A stretch of DNA of 34,832 nucleotides, from contig JAFTEV010000016.1 of assembly GCA_017453465.1 (NCBI GenBank), positions 1 to 34,832 of the forward strand, in the 5' to 3' direction. Under the pieces are notes generated by a model, which was given only the letters and a program-made list of their open reading frames with translations, did not search any database and was not told the origin of the DNA. Shown in pieces: positions 1 to 7,992 of this stretch. The stretch's first letter is position 1. The number at the start of each line of letters is the position of its first letter. The stretch comes from Bacteroidaceae bacterium. Its GTDB lineage: Bacteria > Bacteroidota > Bacteroidia > Bacteroidales > Bacteroidaceae. Position numbers and translations under genes: made by a program.

Positions 1-142
1 TAACGTCAAATAATCAAGTCAAATGAGTGGATAAACGAACTCTTTCGCGAGCCAACGATGCCCTTTGAGGCACTGAAACCAACTGAACTGATTCTGAAGG
101 TACGGCTTCCACTCATAAATGTTAATTTTTAGAACTCACCTC

Positions 143-231
143 CACGAAAAGCACTTGGCGTGCTACGAATCACACGAAAGCCATCCGGATGGTTCGTGTC
201 ATTCGTAGCACCGCCCAAGGTGCTGTTCGTG
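143..231. repeat. Long near-perfect inverted repeat (89 nt hairpin)
   Basis: The centre is the perfect 12-bp palindrome CCATCCGGATGG (181-192). It is flanked by 18-nt arms (161-178 and 193-210) that pair with one mismatch. The arms continue outward with small bulges: 150-160 pairs with 211-224, and CACGAA (143-148) pairs with TTCGTG (226-231). No T-run follows either arm, so it is not a standard intrinsic terminator. It could still end a transcript from the left, or be a mobile palindromic repeat. Confidence 0.8.
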
Positions 232-277
232 AGATATAAGGCTCCAAAGGGTTTTCGTGAAGTTTCGTGTCATTCGT
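193..277 (+). repeat. Direct repeats of TTCGTGTCATTCGT
   Basis: The 14-mer TTCGTGTCATTCGT occurs at 193-206, where it is also the right arm of the hairpin, and again at 264-277. Partial copies (TTCGTG) lie between. From memory, similar TTCGTG-rich repeats are common between genes in Bacteroidales. The rest of 1-367 is AT-rich; I see no supported gene and no clear promoter in it. Confidence 0.6.
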
Positions 278-367
278 GTTGAAAAAATATTTTGCCTCAT
301 TTACAGACTATTTTATAGAAGAAATAATGACTAAAACAATTTACTATAATCTAAAAATGAAACTCAC

Positions 368-649
368 ATGAAAAAAATCTTTTCTTATTGGTATAGCAAA
401 GCTATTCTAATCCTTTTGGCGATAGTGGGAATAGGTCTCTTTGATTTCTATATAACTGAACGTCGTAAAATTGACAAAATGAAAAAAGCACTTGATACGC
501 TTGATACTGATTCGTTTTATAAAATAGAAGAGGTTTATGGCCCTCCCCCAACGGAATATCATGATAAAGATTCTGTTAACAGAATACTGGATACATTAGA
601 GAATGATAATGATGTGGAATATATTCGTACCAAACAGACTGCAAAATGA
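368..649 (+). CDS. Small membrane-anchored peptide paired with a radical SAM enzyme
   Basis: This 93-residue protein has a short basic N-terminus, one hydrophobic segment at about residues 11-28, then a charged tail. The tail holds a Y-G-P-P-P motif (57-61) and ends in Thr-Lys-Gln-Thr-Ala-Lys. There is no lipobox cysteine. Its stop overlaps the start of the radical SAM gene (ATGA at 646-649), so the two are translationally coupled. In Bacteroidetes, radical SAM enzymes of this type are usually encoded beside a small lipoprotein (the rSAM/lipoprotein system, TIGR04133/TIGR04134 as I recall). This gene sits in that position but does not look like a lipoprotein. It could be a substrate or accessory partner; no function is proven. 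It is clearly more AT-rich than the enzyme gene. Confidence 0.75.
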   Translation: MKKIFSYWYSKAILILLAIVGIGLFDFYITERRKIDKMKKALDTLDTDSFYKIEEVYGPPPTEYHDKDSVNRILDTLENDNDVEYIRTKQTAK

Positions 650-1725
650 AAGCTACATCACTATCATTCCGCAAGCGCGTAGCCCTCGAACTGTGGCATC
701 AGCGCGAGAACAGCATCCGTCGTGAGCACCCCCTGCGACAGCTCTTCTGGGAGTGCACCCTGCGTTGCAACCTGCACTGCCGCCACTGCGGGAGCGACTG
801 CAAGACTGCCACAATGAAGCCCGACATGCCCAAGGAGGACTTTCTGCGGGTGCTCGACAGCGTGGCAAAGAAGACCGACCCGCACAAGGTCTTTGTCATC
901 GTGTCGGGCGGCGAACCCCTGATGCGCGACGACCTGGAGGAATGTTGCGCCGAAATCTATGCCAAGGGATTCCCGTGGGGCATGGTGACCAACGGACTGT
1001 ATCTCACGCCAGAGCGGTTCCGCTCCCTGCTCAAGGCAGGACTCCATTCCATCACCATCAGCCTGGACGGACTGGCCGAAGAACACAACTGGATGCGCGG
1101 CCACAAAGAGAGTTTCCAGATGGTGGACCAAGCCATCACCATGCTGGTAAAGGCTCATCCGCTGGTCTTCGACATTGTCACCTGCGTCAACCGCCGCAAC
1201 TACGCCAAGCTGGACGAAATCAAGGAGTACCTCATCCAAAAGGGTGTCCGCCACTGGCGAATCTTCACCGTCTTCCCCGTGGGCCGCGCCGCGAGCGACC
1301 CCGATATGCGGCTGACGGGCGAAGAATTTCGGGGCGTGTTTGAGTACATCAAGGCCACTCGCCAAGAGGGACGCATCCATGCCAGCTACGGCTGCGAAGG
1401 CTTTCTGGGCAACTACGAGGCCGAGGTGCGCGACCACTTATTCAGCTGTCAGGCAGGCGTTACCGTAGGCTCCGTCCTCATCGACGGTTCCATCGGAGCC
1501 TGTACCAGCATCCGCGCCGACTTCAACCAGGGCAACATCTACAAAGACGACTTCATGGACGTGTGGGAACACCGCTACCATCCATACCGCAACCACGACT
1601 GGATGAAACAGGGCGACTGCGCCGACTGCCAATTCTTCCGCTACTGCCGAGGCAACGGGATGCACCTGCACGACGGCGACGGCAAGCTGCTGCTGTGCCA
1701 CGTCAAAAGGCTGCAAGAAGCCTGA
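646..1725 (+). CDS. Radical SAM/SPASM domain enzyme (rSAM/lipoprotein-system type)
   Basis: A 359-residue cytoplasmic enzyme expected to cleave S-adenosylmethionine with a 4Fe-4S cluster. The cluster motif CxxxCxxC is C41, C45, C48, with an extra cysteine at C37 and another at C52. GGEP follows at about residue 88, the usual SAM-binding step. The C-terminal third (about 265-350) has SPASM-style cysteines: Cys-Gln-Ala-Gly, then a Gly...Cys pair, then CxxC-x5-C and a final Cys near the end, implying auxiliary clusters. SPASM enzymes typically modify peptides. The overall sequence matches the Bacteroidetes rSAM/lipoprotein family (TIGR04133). The start overlaps the stop of the small upstream gene, which makes that peptide the natural partner. 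Substrate and reaction are unknown. Confidence 0.88.
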   Translation: MKATSLSFRKRVALELWHQRENSIRREHPLRQLFWECTLRCNLHCRHCGSDCKTATMKPDMPKEDFLRVLDSVAKKTDPHKVFVIVSGGEPLMRDDLEECCAEIYAKGFPWGMVTNGLYLTPERFRSLLKAGLHSITISLDGLAEEHNWMRGHKESFQMVDQAITMLVKAHPLVFDIVTCVNRRNYAKLDEIKEYLIQKGVRHWRIFTVFPVGRAASDPDMRLTGEEFRGVFEYIKATRQEGRIHASYGCEGFLGNYEAEVRDHLFSCQAGVTVGSVLIDGSIGACTSIRADFNQGNIYKDDFMDVWEHRYHPYRNHDWMKQGDCADCQFFRYCRGNGMHLHDGDGKLLLCHVKRLQEA

Positions 1726-1777
1726 AACACCCGCCGCTGCACCGGGGGACTGGTGCTGATGCAATCGGAACCGGGCG

Positions 1778-1900
1778 GGAAAGTTCTCTGGGTTCCGTGG
1801 GAAAGTTCTCCCGCAACAGCCACACTGCATTGCCACTGCGACGGCAATGCAGTGCTACTTTTGTCAGGCCCCTTTGCCACCGCCACAGCACTGCATTGCT
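1778..1900. repeat. GC-rich intergenic repeats, copy 1
   Basis: GGGAAAGTTCTC occurs twice (1778-1789, 1799-1810). A perfect 12-bp inverted repeat, CACTGCATTGCC (1823-1834) and GGCAATGCAGTG (1843-1854), has an 8-nt loop. CACTGCATTGC recurs at 1889-1899. The 18-mer at 1797-1814 differs by one base from 12245-12262. These repeats fill most of the 326-nt gap 1726-2051; the remainder holds the promoter for the next gene. Confidence 0.75.
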
Positions 1901-1984
1901 ACTGCCGCAGGACTGCTGTGCCACCGCAACGGGAAGCCTTTCGGCACAAAATTTGGCCTCAATCGGAAACTAACGGGGCAAATA

Positions 1985-2016
1985 TTTGGCTGTTTCGGAA
2001 AACAGTCGTAACTTTA
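1985..2016 (+). promoter_or_regulatory. Bacteroidetes-type promoter for the gene at 2052
   Basis: A TTTG -33 box (1985-1988), a spacer of exactly 20 nt, and TAACTTTA (2009-2016), one base off the TAnnTTTG -7 consensus. The predicted leader to the ATG at 2052 is about 30 nt. Confidence 0.6.
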
Positions 2017-2051
2017 CCGCAATTATGGACTTAACTAACCACATTACACAC

Positions 2052-5000
2052 ATGAAAAGACTATCTACCCTACTGCTGGCCCTGTCAGCCACTGCCGCAG
2101 CCGTGGCACAGACCGACGTGACCAAGTATTACCTGTCGAACTACGGGTTCGACACCGACTTCAACTACACCAAGGAGAGTTCGGTCAACGTGGCCGAAGA
2201 AGTGCTCGACATCCCCGGCTGGACAGCCGACAACTCGGCAAGCTACACCATTGCGGGCGTGTATGAAATGGGATTCAAGGGCAAGTACAACGGAGCCAGC
2301 GTGCCAGCCACGGGCTACGACGGCGAGGCCGGTGGCGGACTGGCCCTCTCTACAGGCTGGGACCAGACCTTCAAGTATTACCAGACGGTCACACTGCCCG
2401 CCGGCACCTACACACTGAGTGTGCCCACCTACAACGGCAGTGACAAGACGGCTGCCACCTCGCTCGTGGCGTGGATTCCCAGCAGTGGCACGCAGGTGGC
2501 TTCACGCCTCGCAAGCTACCCCATTGGGAAGTGGACGCTGGACAAGATAACCTTTACCCTGACCAAGACCACGACGGGCAAAATCCAGATTGGCATGAAG
2601 GCCGCTGCCAACGGTTCGGCCAACTCCGCCAAAATCTTCATCGACTATGTGAAACTGGAGGGCACCGACATGGCCGTTGATAAGACCGAGCTGGAGCAGA
2701 CCATCAGGACAGCCCTGGAATACTATGGCGACGGCTCCGGCAACGAGGCCGAGTCGCTGCTGAAGGCCATCACCGCAGCGCAGACAACCGATAGAGACGA
2801 GACGGCAGACATCATCAGCGTGCTGGAAGAGACCCGTGCACTGAACGATGCCATCGCAGCCTACCGCGCAGTGAACATCAGTGAGGAGAATCCCTACGAC
2901 GTGACCCACTACATCCAGAACCCATCCTTCGAGAAGAACGGCACCGAGGGCTGGACGGTGAGCGACCTGCAGTCGCAGTCAAACACATCGTTCACCAAGA
3001 AGCAGGGCAGCATCTACCTGGAAAAATGGGTGGGCAGCGGCAGCGTTGGCAGCGCAAGCCTCAGCCAGGTAGTGAAGAACCTGCCCAACGGAAAATACCG
3101 TCTTACCGTGGCTGCACAGAACTACACCCAGAGCAGCACCTCGAAGAGGAACACGGGAGCCTACATCTATGCCGCCGACCAGCAGACTACGGTCTATACG
3201 CCAGGCGACTACAGCGTCAGCTTCACCAGCATTGCGGGCGAAGTGGAGATTGGTTTCGTGGCCGAAAACGCCACGGGCAACTGGATTGCCGTGGATAACT
3301 TCCGCCTCTATCAAGTGGGCTACGTCGATGACACCGCACTCGTCGAGGAACTCAGCCGACTCGTCGCCACAGCCACAGCCTTGCAGACGCAGATGATGTC
3401 GGCTACAGCTGCAACGGCACTTCAGCAGAACATCGATGCCGCCAATGCCATCATTGGCGGCGCAACTGCTTACAACGCAGACACCACACTGGCCCTGCAA
3501 GCCGCCATCGCTGCCGCCGAAACAAGCATTGCCGAATATGCCGCACTGAGCCGCAAGATAGCCGCCATCCAGCCCAGCTACGACGAGACCAAGGAGGGCG
3601 CAGCCGACTTCCTCAGCGAGATTGAAAAGGCTCAGGCTTTGGCGCAAAACCCCGAAGCCACCAGTGCTGAACTGGCCGCAGCCATCGACACACTCGACAC
3701 GGCTCTGCTGGCCTTCAACCTGGCCAATGCCACACCGGGCACAGGCATAGCTCCCGCCGTGACCCAGACCAACCACTACGTGGCCACAGGTGCTACCGAG
3801 GCACTCGTGCGTGCTACGATGACGGGCAGCAACATCTTGGAGCGCGGCGTTTGCTGGAGCACGGAGCACAACCCCACTGTGCTGGATAACCGCTCCACCA
3901 AATACTTCAACCTGAAGGGCTACATCTTCCACGCCCAGGGACTGAAGCCCGCCACCGTCTATTACATTCGCCCCTACGTGATGAACAAGACCTACACCGT
4001 GGCATACGGCGATGAAATCAAGATTGTAACCCACCCCAAGGGCACCTGCACATGGTCGTGGAATGAAGGTGCACCCACTGCCGATGCTAACACACGCTGC
4101 CGCAACGCCATGAAGGAAACCATCGACTACTTCAACGAGTGGACCGGCATCAAGGGCTTCCACCTCTCTGGCTCCTACGGCGCACAGACCCAGACGGCTG
4201 ACTGCTCTTACGGCGGCTCCATGCGCATTGGTCCCAACGCCAGCTATCAAGCCATCGGCACCGTGCTGCACGAGACTGGCCACGGCGTGGGTGTAGGCAC
4301 ACACTGGCGCTGGTACAGCTGCGAAGACACCCGTGCCGACCAGGGCAAATATGGCAAATGGCTGGGACGCGAGGCCAACGAAGTGCTGCACTTCCTGGAG
4401 AACTACTACGGCGACGAAGTGTATTTCACGGGCGATGCCGTACACGGCTGGGGAACCAGTGCCAACACAAGCATTCCGAATGCCACCATCAGTTACGACT
4501 GGCTCGTGAACGGTGCCGACAAGGACAAGCACCAGGAATTGCAGTACATCGGTGGTATGTGCATCCTGCACGGCCTCTTCATCGACGGACTCTGCCCCAC
4601 ATGGAACGACCCCAACGGCATTTCGGGCTACACCTACAACTTTGATGACCAGAAGAAATACTACTTGATGAGCAAGGACACAGAGCGCGGCCTGGGCAAC
4701 GGACTGCTCTACCAGCGCAACCTCAGCTCTGTCAGCTGGAAGCCTTACTTGGAGAACGAGACCGTGAGCGACTCGGCTGCCTGGTATATGGAATATAACC
4801 CGCAGCTGGGCTACTACATGTTCAGGAACGCCATGTCGGGCCGCTACCTCACCCACTCCAATACGGCCAGCACCGTGGGTGTGAAGAGCGCAAAGTCGCC
4901 CACAACCACCGAATACTTCCAGCTCATGCCCGACCGCACCGACGTGACGCTGGCGGGCAACGACACCCAACTGACCACCCACGGATACTGGTTCACCTGG

Positions 5001-5387
5001 GCCTACAACGGCAGCAACAAGGCCATGGGAGCCAATGCGCTGAACGAGCGCACCCAGTACGGAACCATTCCGCAAGCCACATTCGACTACAGCGATGCAG
5101 CCACCCAGCAGCAGTGGATCATCATCAGCGAAGACGAACTGGAAATCTACCAGAAGATACTGGGCGTAGAGAAGAAGCCCGCTGTAAAGGGCGACTTCGA
5201 CGGTGACGGTCGCGTGACGGTGGAAGACATTGCCATCCTCATCGAAGTGTACCTCAACGGCGGCAGCACTGCGGAGGCAGGACAGGACACTGCACGCTAC
5301 GACCTGGACGAAAGCGGCAGCCTGTCAATCAACGACATTACCGTCCTCATCGAAATGTATCTCAACAACACAACAACTAAAGAATGA
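2052..5387 (+). CDS. Secreted multidomain putative metallopeptidase with C-terminal dockerin
   Basis: 1111 residues. The ATG at 2052 is chosen because it opens directly onto a signal peptide (MKRLSTLLLALSA...AVAQ). After it come two jelly-roll, carbohydrate-binding-like domains (about 25-215 and 280-425), a helical linker rich in Ala and Asp (about 425-560), and a fibronectin-like sandwich (about 570-665). A probable zinc peptidase domain follows, with H740-E-T-G-H744-G-V-G-V-G-T-H751. This resembles the metzincin HExxHxxGxxH but the third His is one residue late. A ricin-like beta-trefoil (about 860-1030) and two Ca-binding dockerin repeats (about 1045-1106; DFDGDGRVTVEDI and DLDESGSLSINDI) end the protein. 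The gene overlaps GH28 by 4 nt, suggesting joint action on plant or mucosal glycoprotein. The peptidase call is inferred from the motif alone. Confidence 0.8.
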   Translation: MKRLSTLLLALSATAAAVAQTDVTKYYLSNYGFDTDFNYTKESSVNVAEEVLDIPGWTADNSASYTIAGVYEMGFKGKYNGASVPATGYDGEAGGGLALSTGWDQTFKYYQTVTLPAGTYTLSVPTYNGSDKTAATSLVAWIPSSGTQVASRLASYPIGKWTLDKITFTLTKTTTGKIQIGMKAAANGSANSAKIFIDYVKLEGTDMAVDKTELEQTIRTALEYYGDGSGNEAESLLKAITAAQTTDRDETADIISVLEETRALNDAIAAYRAVNISEENPYDVTHYIQNPSFEKNGTEGWTVSDLQSQSNTSFTKKQGSIYLEKWVGSGSVGSASLSQVVKNLPNGKYRLTVAAQNYTQSSTSKRNTGAYIYAADQQTTVYTPGDYSVSFTSIAGEVEIGFVAENATGNWIAVDNFRLYQVGYVDDTALVEELSRLVATATALQTQMMSATAATALQQNIDAANAIIGGATAYNADTTLALQAAIAAAETSIAEYAALSRKIAAIQPSYDETKEGAADFLSEIEKAQALAQNPEATSAELAAAIDTLDTALLAFNLANATPGTGIAPAVTQTNHYVATGATEALVRATMTGSNILERGVCWSTEHNPTVLDNRSTKYFNLKGYIFHAQGLKPATVYYIRPYVMNKTYTVAYGDEIKIVTHPKGTCTWSWNEGAPTADANTRCRNAMKETIDYFNEWTGIKGFHLSGSYGAQTQTADCSYGGSMRIGPNASYQAIGTVLHETGHGVGVGTHWRWYSCEDTRADQGKYGKWLGREANEVLHFLENYYGDEVYFTGDAVHGWGTSANTSIPNATISYDWLVNGADKDKHQELQYIGGMCILHGLFIDGLCPTWNDPNGISGYTYNFDDQKKYYLMSKDTERGLGNGLLYQRNLSSVSWKPYLENETVSDSAAWYMEYNPQLGYYMFRNAMSGRYLTHSNTASTVGVKSAKSPTTTEYFQLMPDRTDVTLAGNDTQLTTHGYWFTWAYNGSNKAMGANALNERTQYGTIPQATFDYSDAATQQQWIIISEDELEIYQKILGVEKKPAVKGDFDGDGRVTVEDIAILIEVYLNGGSTAEAGQDTARYDLDESGSLSINDITVLIEMYLNNTTTKE

Positions 5388-6754
5388 AACGAACATTAAC
5401 CATCCTGATGGCGTTTGCACTGTTGCAGACGCCATCATTTGCCAAGAAAAAAGAAGTGAAAGACCTCTGGCCCGACGGCACGGAAATTAGCCAGTGGTTC
5501 AAGGACACCACCCACGTGGACCTTGCCAAACTGGGCAAGCAGTACCGCATCACAGACTACGGCGTGGTGAACGACGGACGCATCCACACGAAGGAACTGC
5601 AAGCCCTCATCGACAAGGTGGCACAGCAGGGCGGCGGTGTGATTGTAGTGCCCGAAGGCACGTACCTCACCGGCGCAGTGTTCTTCAAGCAGGGCGTACA
5701 CCTGCACCTCTATGCCGGCGGCACACTCATGGGCAGCAACGACCCCATTGACTACCCCGTGCAGAACACCCGCATCGAGGGCGAAACCTGCAAGTATTAC
5801 TCGGCCCTCATCAATGCCGACGGGCTGGACGGCTTCACCATCTCCGGACGTGGAGCCATCGACGGCAACGGCTACACGTTCTGGAAACACTTCTGGGACC
5901 GCCGCTCATGGAATCCCAAGTGTACCAACAAGGACGAGCAACGCCCTCGCCTGGTCTATGTATCGAACTGCAAGAACGTGCAGATTGAGGGCGTACACCT
6001 GCAGAACTCGCCCTTCTGGACTACACATATTTATAATAGTGAGAACGTGAAACTGCTGCGCCTCCACATCTATTCGCCCGCCAAGCCCGTGAAAGCCCCT
6101 TCGACTGATGCCATTGACCTCGACGTGGTCAGGAACATCCTGGTGAAGGACTGCTACATGTCGGTCAACGACGATGCCGTGGCCATGAAGGGCGGCAAGG
6201 GACCCTATGCCGATGCGTTCCGCACAAAGTACGACGGCATTGACCTCTCGAAGTTCCCCGAAATGCAGGGCGATGGCGGCAACGAGAATGTCATCATCGA
6301 GGACTGCGAATACGGCTTCTGCCACGGCTGCCTCACGCTCGGTTCCGAGAGCGTATATGACCACAACATCATCCTGCGCCGCATCAAGGTGGACGAAGCC
6401 AACAACCTGCTCTGGCTGAAGATGCGCCCCGACACGCCGCAACGCTATGAGTACATCACCGTGGAAGACATCACGGGCAACGCCAAGAACTTCATCCTCG
6501 TGGCTCCGTGGACACAGTTCTACGACCTGAAAGGACGCGAGAGCACACCCATGTCGTACTCCGACCACATCACCATGCGTAACATACAGTTTGACTGCAA
6601 CGTGTTCTTCAACGTCACGCCCAAGCCCGACCAGTACCGCTTAAGCAACTTCACCTTCGAGAACCTCAATGTGACGGCATGGAAAGAAGAATTACACACG
6701 GAATACGTCGATAATTTCACCGTCAAGAATGTCACTGCAACAAAAAAACAGTAG
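5384..6754 (+). CDS. Glycoside hydrolase family 28 (polygalacturonase-like)
   Basis: 456 residues with a signal peptide ending near residue 20, then a right-handed beta-helix, the GH28 fold that hydrolyses pectin backbones (galacturonan or rhamnogalacturonan). Catalytic landmarks can be placed: S240-T-D242, a variant of the usual NTD; N-D263-D264; C-H314-G, where GHG is usual; and K346 in a Trp-Leu-Lys-Met-Arg-Pro stretch, where RIK is usual. The three acidic residues, the His and the Lys are all kept, so it should be active. The substituted neighbours place it outside classical endo-polygalacturonases, perhaps among exo-acting Bacteroidetes types. Start and upstream stop share ATGA, so it is coupled to the dockerin protein. 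Exact substrate not determinable. Confidence 0.9.
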   Translation: MKRTLTILMAFALLQTPSFAKKKEVKDLWPDGTEISQWFKDTTHVDLAKLGKQYRITDYGVVNDGRIHTKELQALIDKVAQQGGGVIVVPEGTYLTGAVFFKQGVHLHLYAGGTLMGSNDPIDYPVQNTRIEGETCKYYSALINADGLDGFTISGRGAIDGNGYTFWKHFWDRRSWNPKCTNKDEQRPRLVYVSNCKNVQIEGVHLQNSPFWTTHIYNSENVKLLRLHIYSPAKPVKAPSTDAIDLDVVRNILVKDCYMSVNDDAVAMKGGKGPYADAFRTKYDGIDLSKFPEMQGDGGNENVIIEDCEYGFCHGCLTLGSESVYDHNIILRRIKVDEANNLLWLKMRPDTPQRYEYITVEDITGNAKNFILVAPWTQFYDLKGRESTPMSYSDHITMRNIQFDCNVFFNVTPKPDQYRLSNFTFENLNVTAWKEELHTEYVDNFTVKNVTATKKQ

Positions 6755-6759
6755 TTTTC

Positions 6760-6790
6760 TTTGCCAAATCACTAAAATGACCTAATTTTG
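6760..6790 (+). promoter_or_regulatory. Bacteroidetes-type promoter for the STAS operon
   Basis: TTTG (6760-6763), 19 nt, then a perfect TAATTTTG (6783-6790), just after the GH28 stop. It gives a leader of about 20 nt to the ATG at 6817 and separates the STAS genes from the glycosidase unit. Confidence 0.75.
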
Positions 6791-6816
6791 CAGAAAAATT
6801 TCAGAACTATCTTTAT

Positions 6817-7119
6817 ATGACTATCAACATCACTACAGAAAACGATACCGTAACAGGCGTACTGGATGGTCGCCTCGACACGGCTGCTGCGGCGCAGTTC
6901 GCACAAGACATGAAACCCCTGTATGACAACGCTGACAAACACATCATGCTTGATTGCGAGAAACTTTCATTCATCAGCAGTTCTGGTCTGCGACTGCTTC
7001 TCAGTCTGCGCAAGGCCACAATAGAAGGTGGAGGCGACGTAACCATCCTGAATGTCCCGCCCGAAGTAAAGCAGGTCTTCACCATTACGGGATTCTATTC
7101 ACTCTTCAAATTCCAATAG
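6817..7119 (+). CDS. STAS-domain anti-sigma factor antagonist (SpoIIAA/RsbV-like)
   Basis: A 100-residue single STAS domain. Proteins of this family bind a serine kinase/anti-sigma factor in their unphosphorylated form and are switched off when that kinase phosphorylates one serine. The signature F-I-S-S-S-G-L-R covers residues 52-59; by alignment with SpoIIAA Ser58 the phosphosite should be Ser55. It is first in a row with an RsbW-like ATPase and a second STAS protein and has its own promoter. The remaining question is what is controlled: no sigma factor gene is visible in the window. Confidence 0.88.
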   Translation: MTINITTENDTVTGVLDGRLDTAAAAQFAQDMKPLYDNADKHIMLDCEKLSFISSSGLRLLLSLRKATIEGGGDVTILNVPPEVKQVFTITGFYSLFKFQ

Positions 7120-7228
7120 TCCCCACACTGCGAACCAGAGGGTGAAGCAAGACAACATGCACCATTTGCCTTGCTTACACCCTGTTTTCTTTTGTATTCC
7201 CCCAACATCCCCAAACAGTCCTGACACC

Positions 7229-7648
7229 ATGGAAAAGCAACTGACGCTCCAGAACAAAATAGAGCAAATCTCTCTGCTGGTAGATTTTGTGAACCAGATA
7301 TGTGAAGAGCTACACCTGGATGAAGCCTTGAATTTTAATCTGAACCTCGTACTGGAAGAGGCTGTCACCAATGTCATCATGTATGCCTACCCGCAAGACG
7401 AAGCGCACACACTGACACTGAAAGCATGGACAGAAGAAGGCGGAAAGCTGGCCTTTGAGCTGTGCGACCAGGGAAAGCCCTTCAACCCCATCGAGGAAGC
7501 CCCCGAAGTGGACACGACACTCAGTGCGGAAGAAAGGCAAATCGGTGGCCTCGGCATTTTCCTCATCAAGCAAATGATGGACGAAGTGAACTACGAGTAC
7601 AAAGACCACTCAAACGTGCTCACCTTGAAAAAGAACATCAACTCATAA
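7229..7648 (+). CDS. RsbW/SpoIIAB-like serine kinase, anti-sigma type (HATPase_c_2)
   Basis: 139 residues from the ATG at 7229. An upstream in-frame ATG at 7142 would add a Pro/Cys/His-rich leader unlike the family, so 7229 is preferred. GHKL ATP-binding boxes are visible: N box LEEAVTNVIMYAY, G1 box CDQGKPFNP, and G2 box GGLGIFLIKQMMDEV. Such proteins bind and phosphorylate STAS antagonists and can hold a sigma factor or another output protein. It lies between two STAS genes (gap to the second 21 nt), so both are likely substrates. No PP2C/SpoIIE phosphatase, the usual reset enzyme, is encoded within the window. Confidence 0.88.
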   Translation: MEKQLTLQNKIEQISLLVDFVNQICEELHLDEALNFNLNLVLEEAVTNVIMYAYPQDEAHTLTLKAWTEEGGKLAFELCDQGKPFNPIEEAPEVDTTLSAEERQIGGLGIFLIKQMMDEVNYEYKDHSNVLTLKKNINS

Positions 7649-7669
7649 AAATAACGAATACAGACAGAT

Positions 7670-7945
7670 ATGAAAACAGTTTACATTGATGGACCACTCG
7701 ATGCCGTCCATCTGGAAGAAGTAAAAGAGAAGATTGCCGAAGCACAAGCACAAGTGGGCGACATCATCACGCTCGACTGCACCGAAATGTCATACATCTG
7801 CAGCTCTGGCCTGAGAGTATTCCTGCAAATGCACAAAGATGTGACAGCTGCCGGTGGCAAGCTCATCATCAAGGGACTGCAACCACTCGTGAAGAATGTC
7901 TTCAATATGACAGGATTCGCACAGGTGCTTAACATCGAGGAATAA
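7670..7945 (+). CDS. Second STAS-domain antagonist protein
   Basis: A 91-residue single STAS domain with the signature Y-I-C-S-S-G-L-R at residues 42-49; the predicted phosphoserine is Ser45. It differs clearly from the first STAS protein, so it is probably not a recent duplicate and may respond to another input or partner. It lies 21 nt after the RsbW-like gene and 47 nt before the SLC13 carrier, in the same direction, consistent with one transcript. Confidence 0.87.
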   Translation: MKTVYIDGPLDAVHLEEVKEKIAEAQAQVGDIITLDCTEMSYICSSGLRVFLQMHKDVTAAGGKLIIKGLQPLVKNVFNMTGFAQVLNIEE

Positions 7946-7992
7946 ATCTGCATCCTGAAAGAAGGAAGAGGAACAAGACTGTGTAGAAAGAA

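Noticed and set aside
4-132. Short open frame at the left edge ending at TAG 130-132, with protein-like composition
   Set aside because: It has a stop at 1-3 in the same frame and only an internal Met, so at best it is a gene remnant; nothing recognisable.
2979-5075. A 698-codon open frame on the minus strand
   Set aside because: It lies wholly antisense to the dockerin protein; its translation is a low-complexity Val/Gly/His mix caused by the GC-rich codons of the real gene.
5190-5380. Dockerin as proof of a cellulosome
   Set aside because: No cohesin or scaffoldin is visible here, and isolated dockerins are common in Prevotella-like secreted proteins.
7142-7228. Longer N-terminus for the RsbW-like kinase
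   Set aside because: The extra residues are Pro/His/Cys-rich and unlike the family, whose fold starts at the ATG at 7229.
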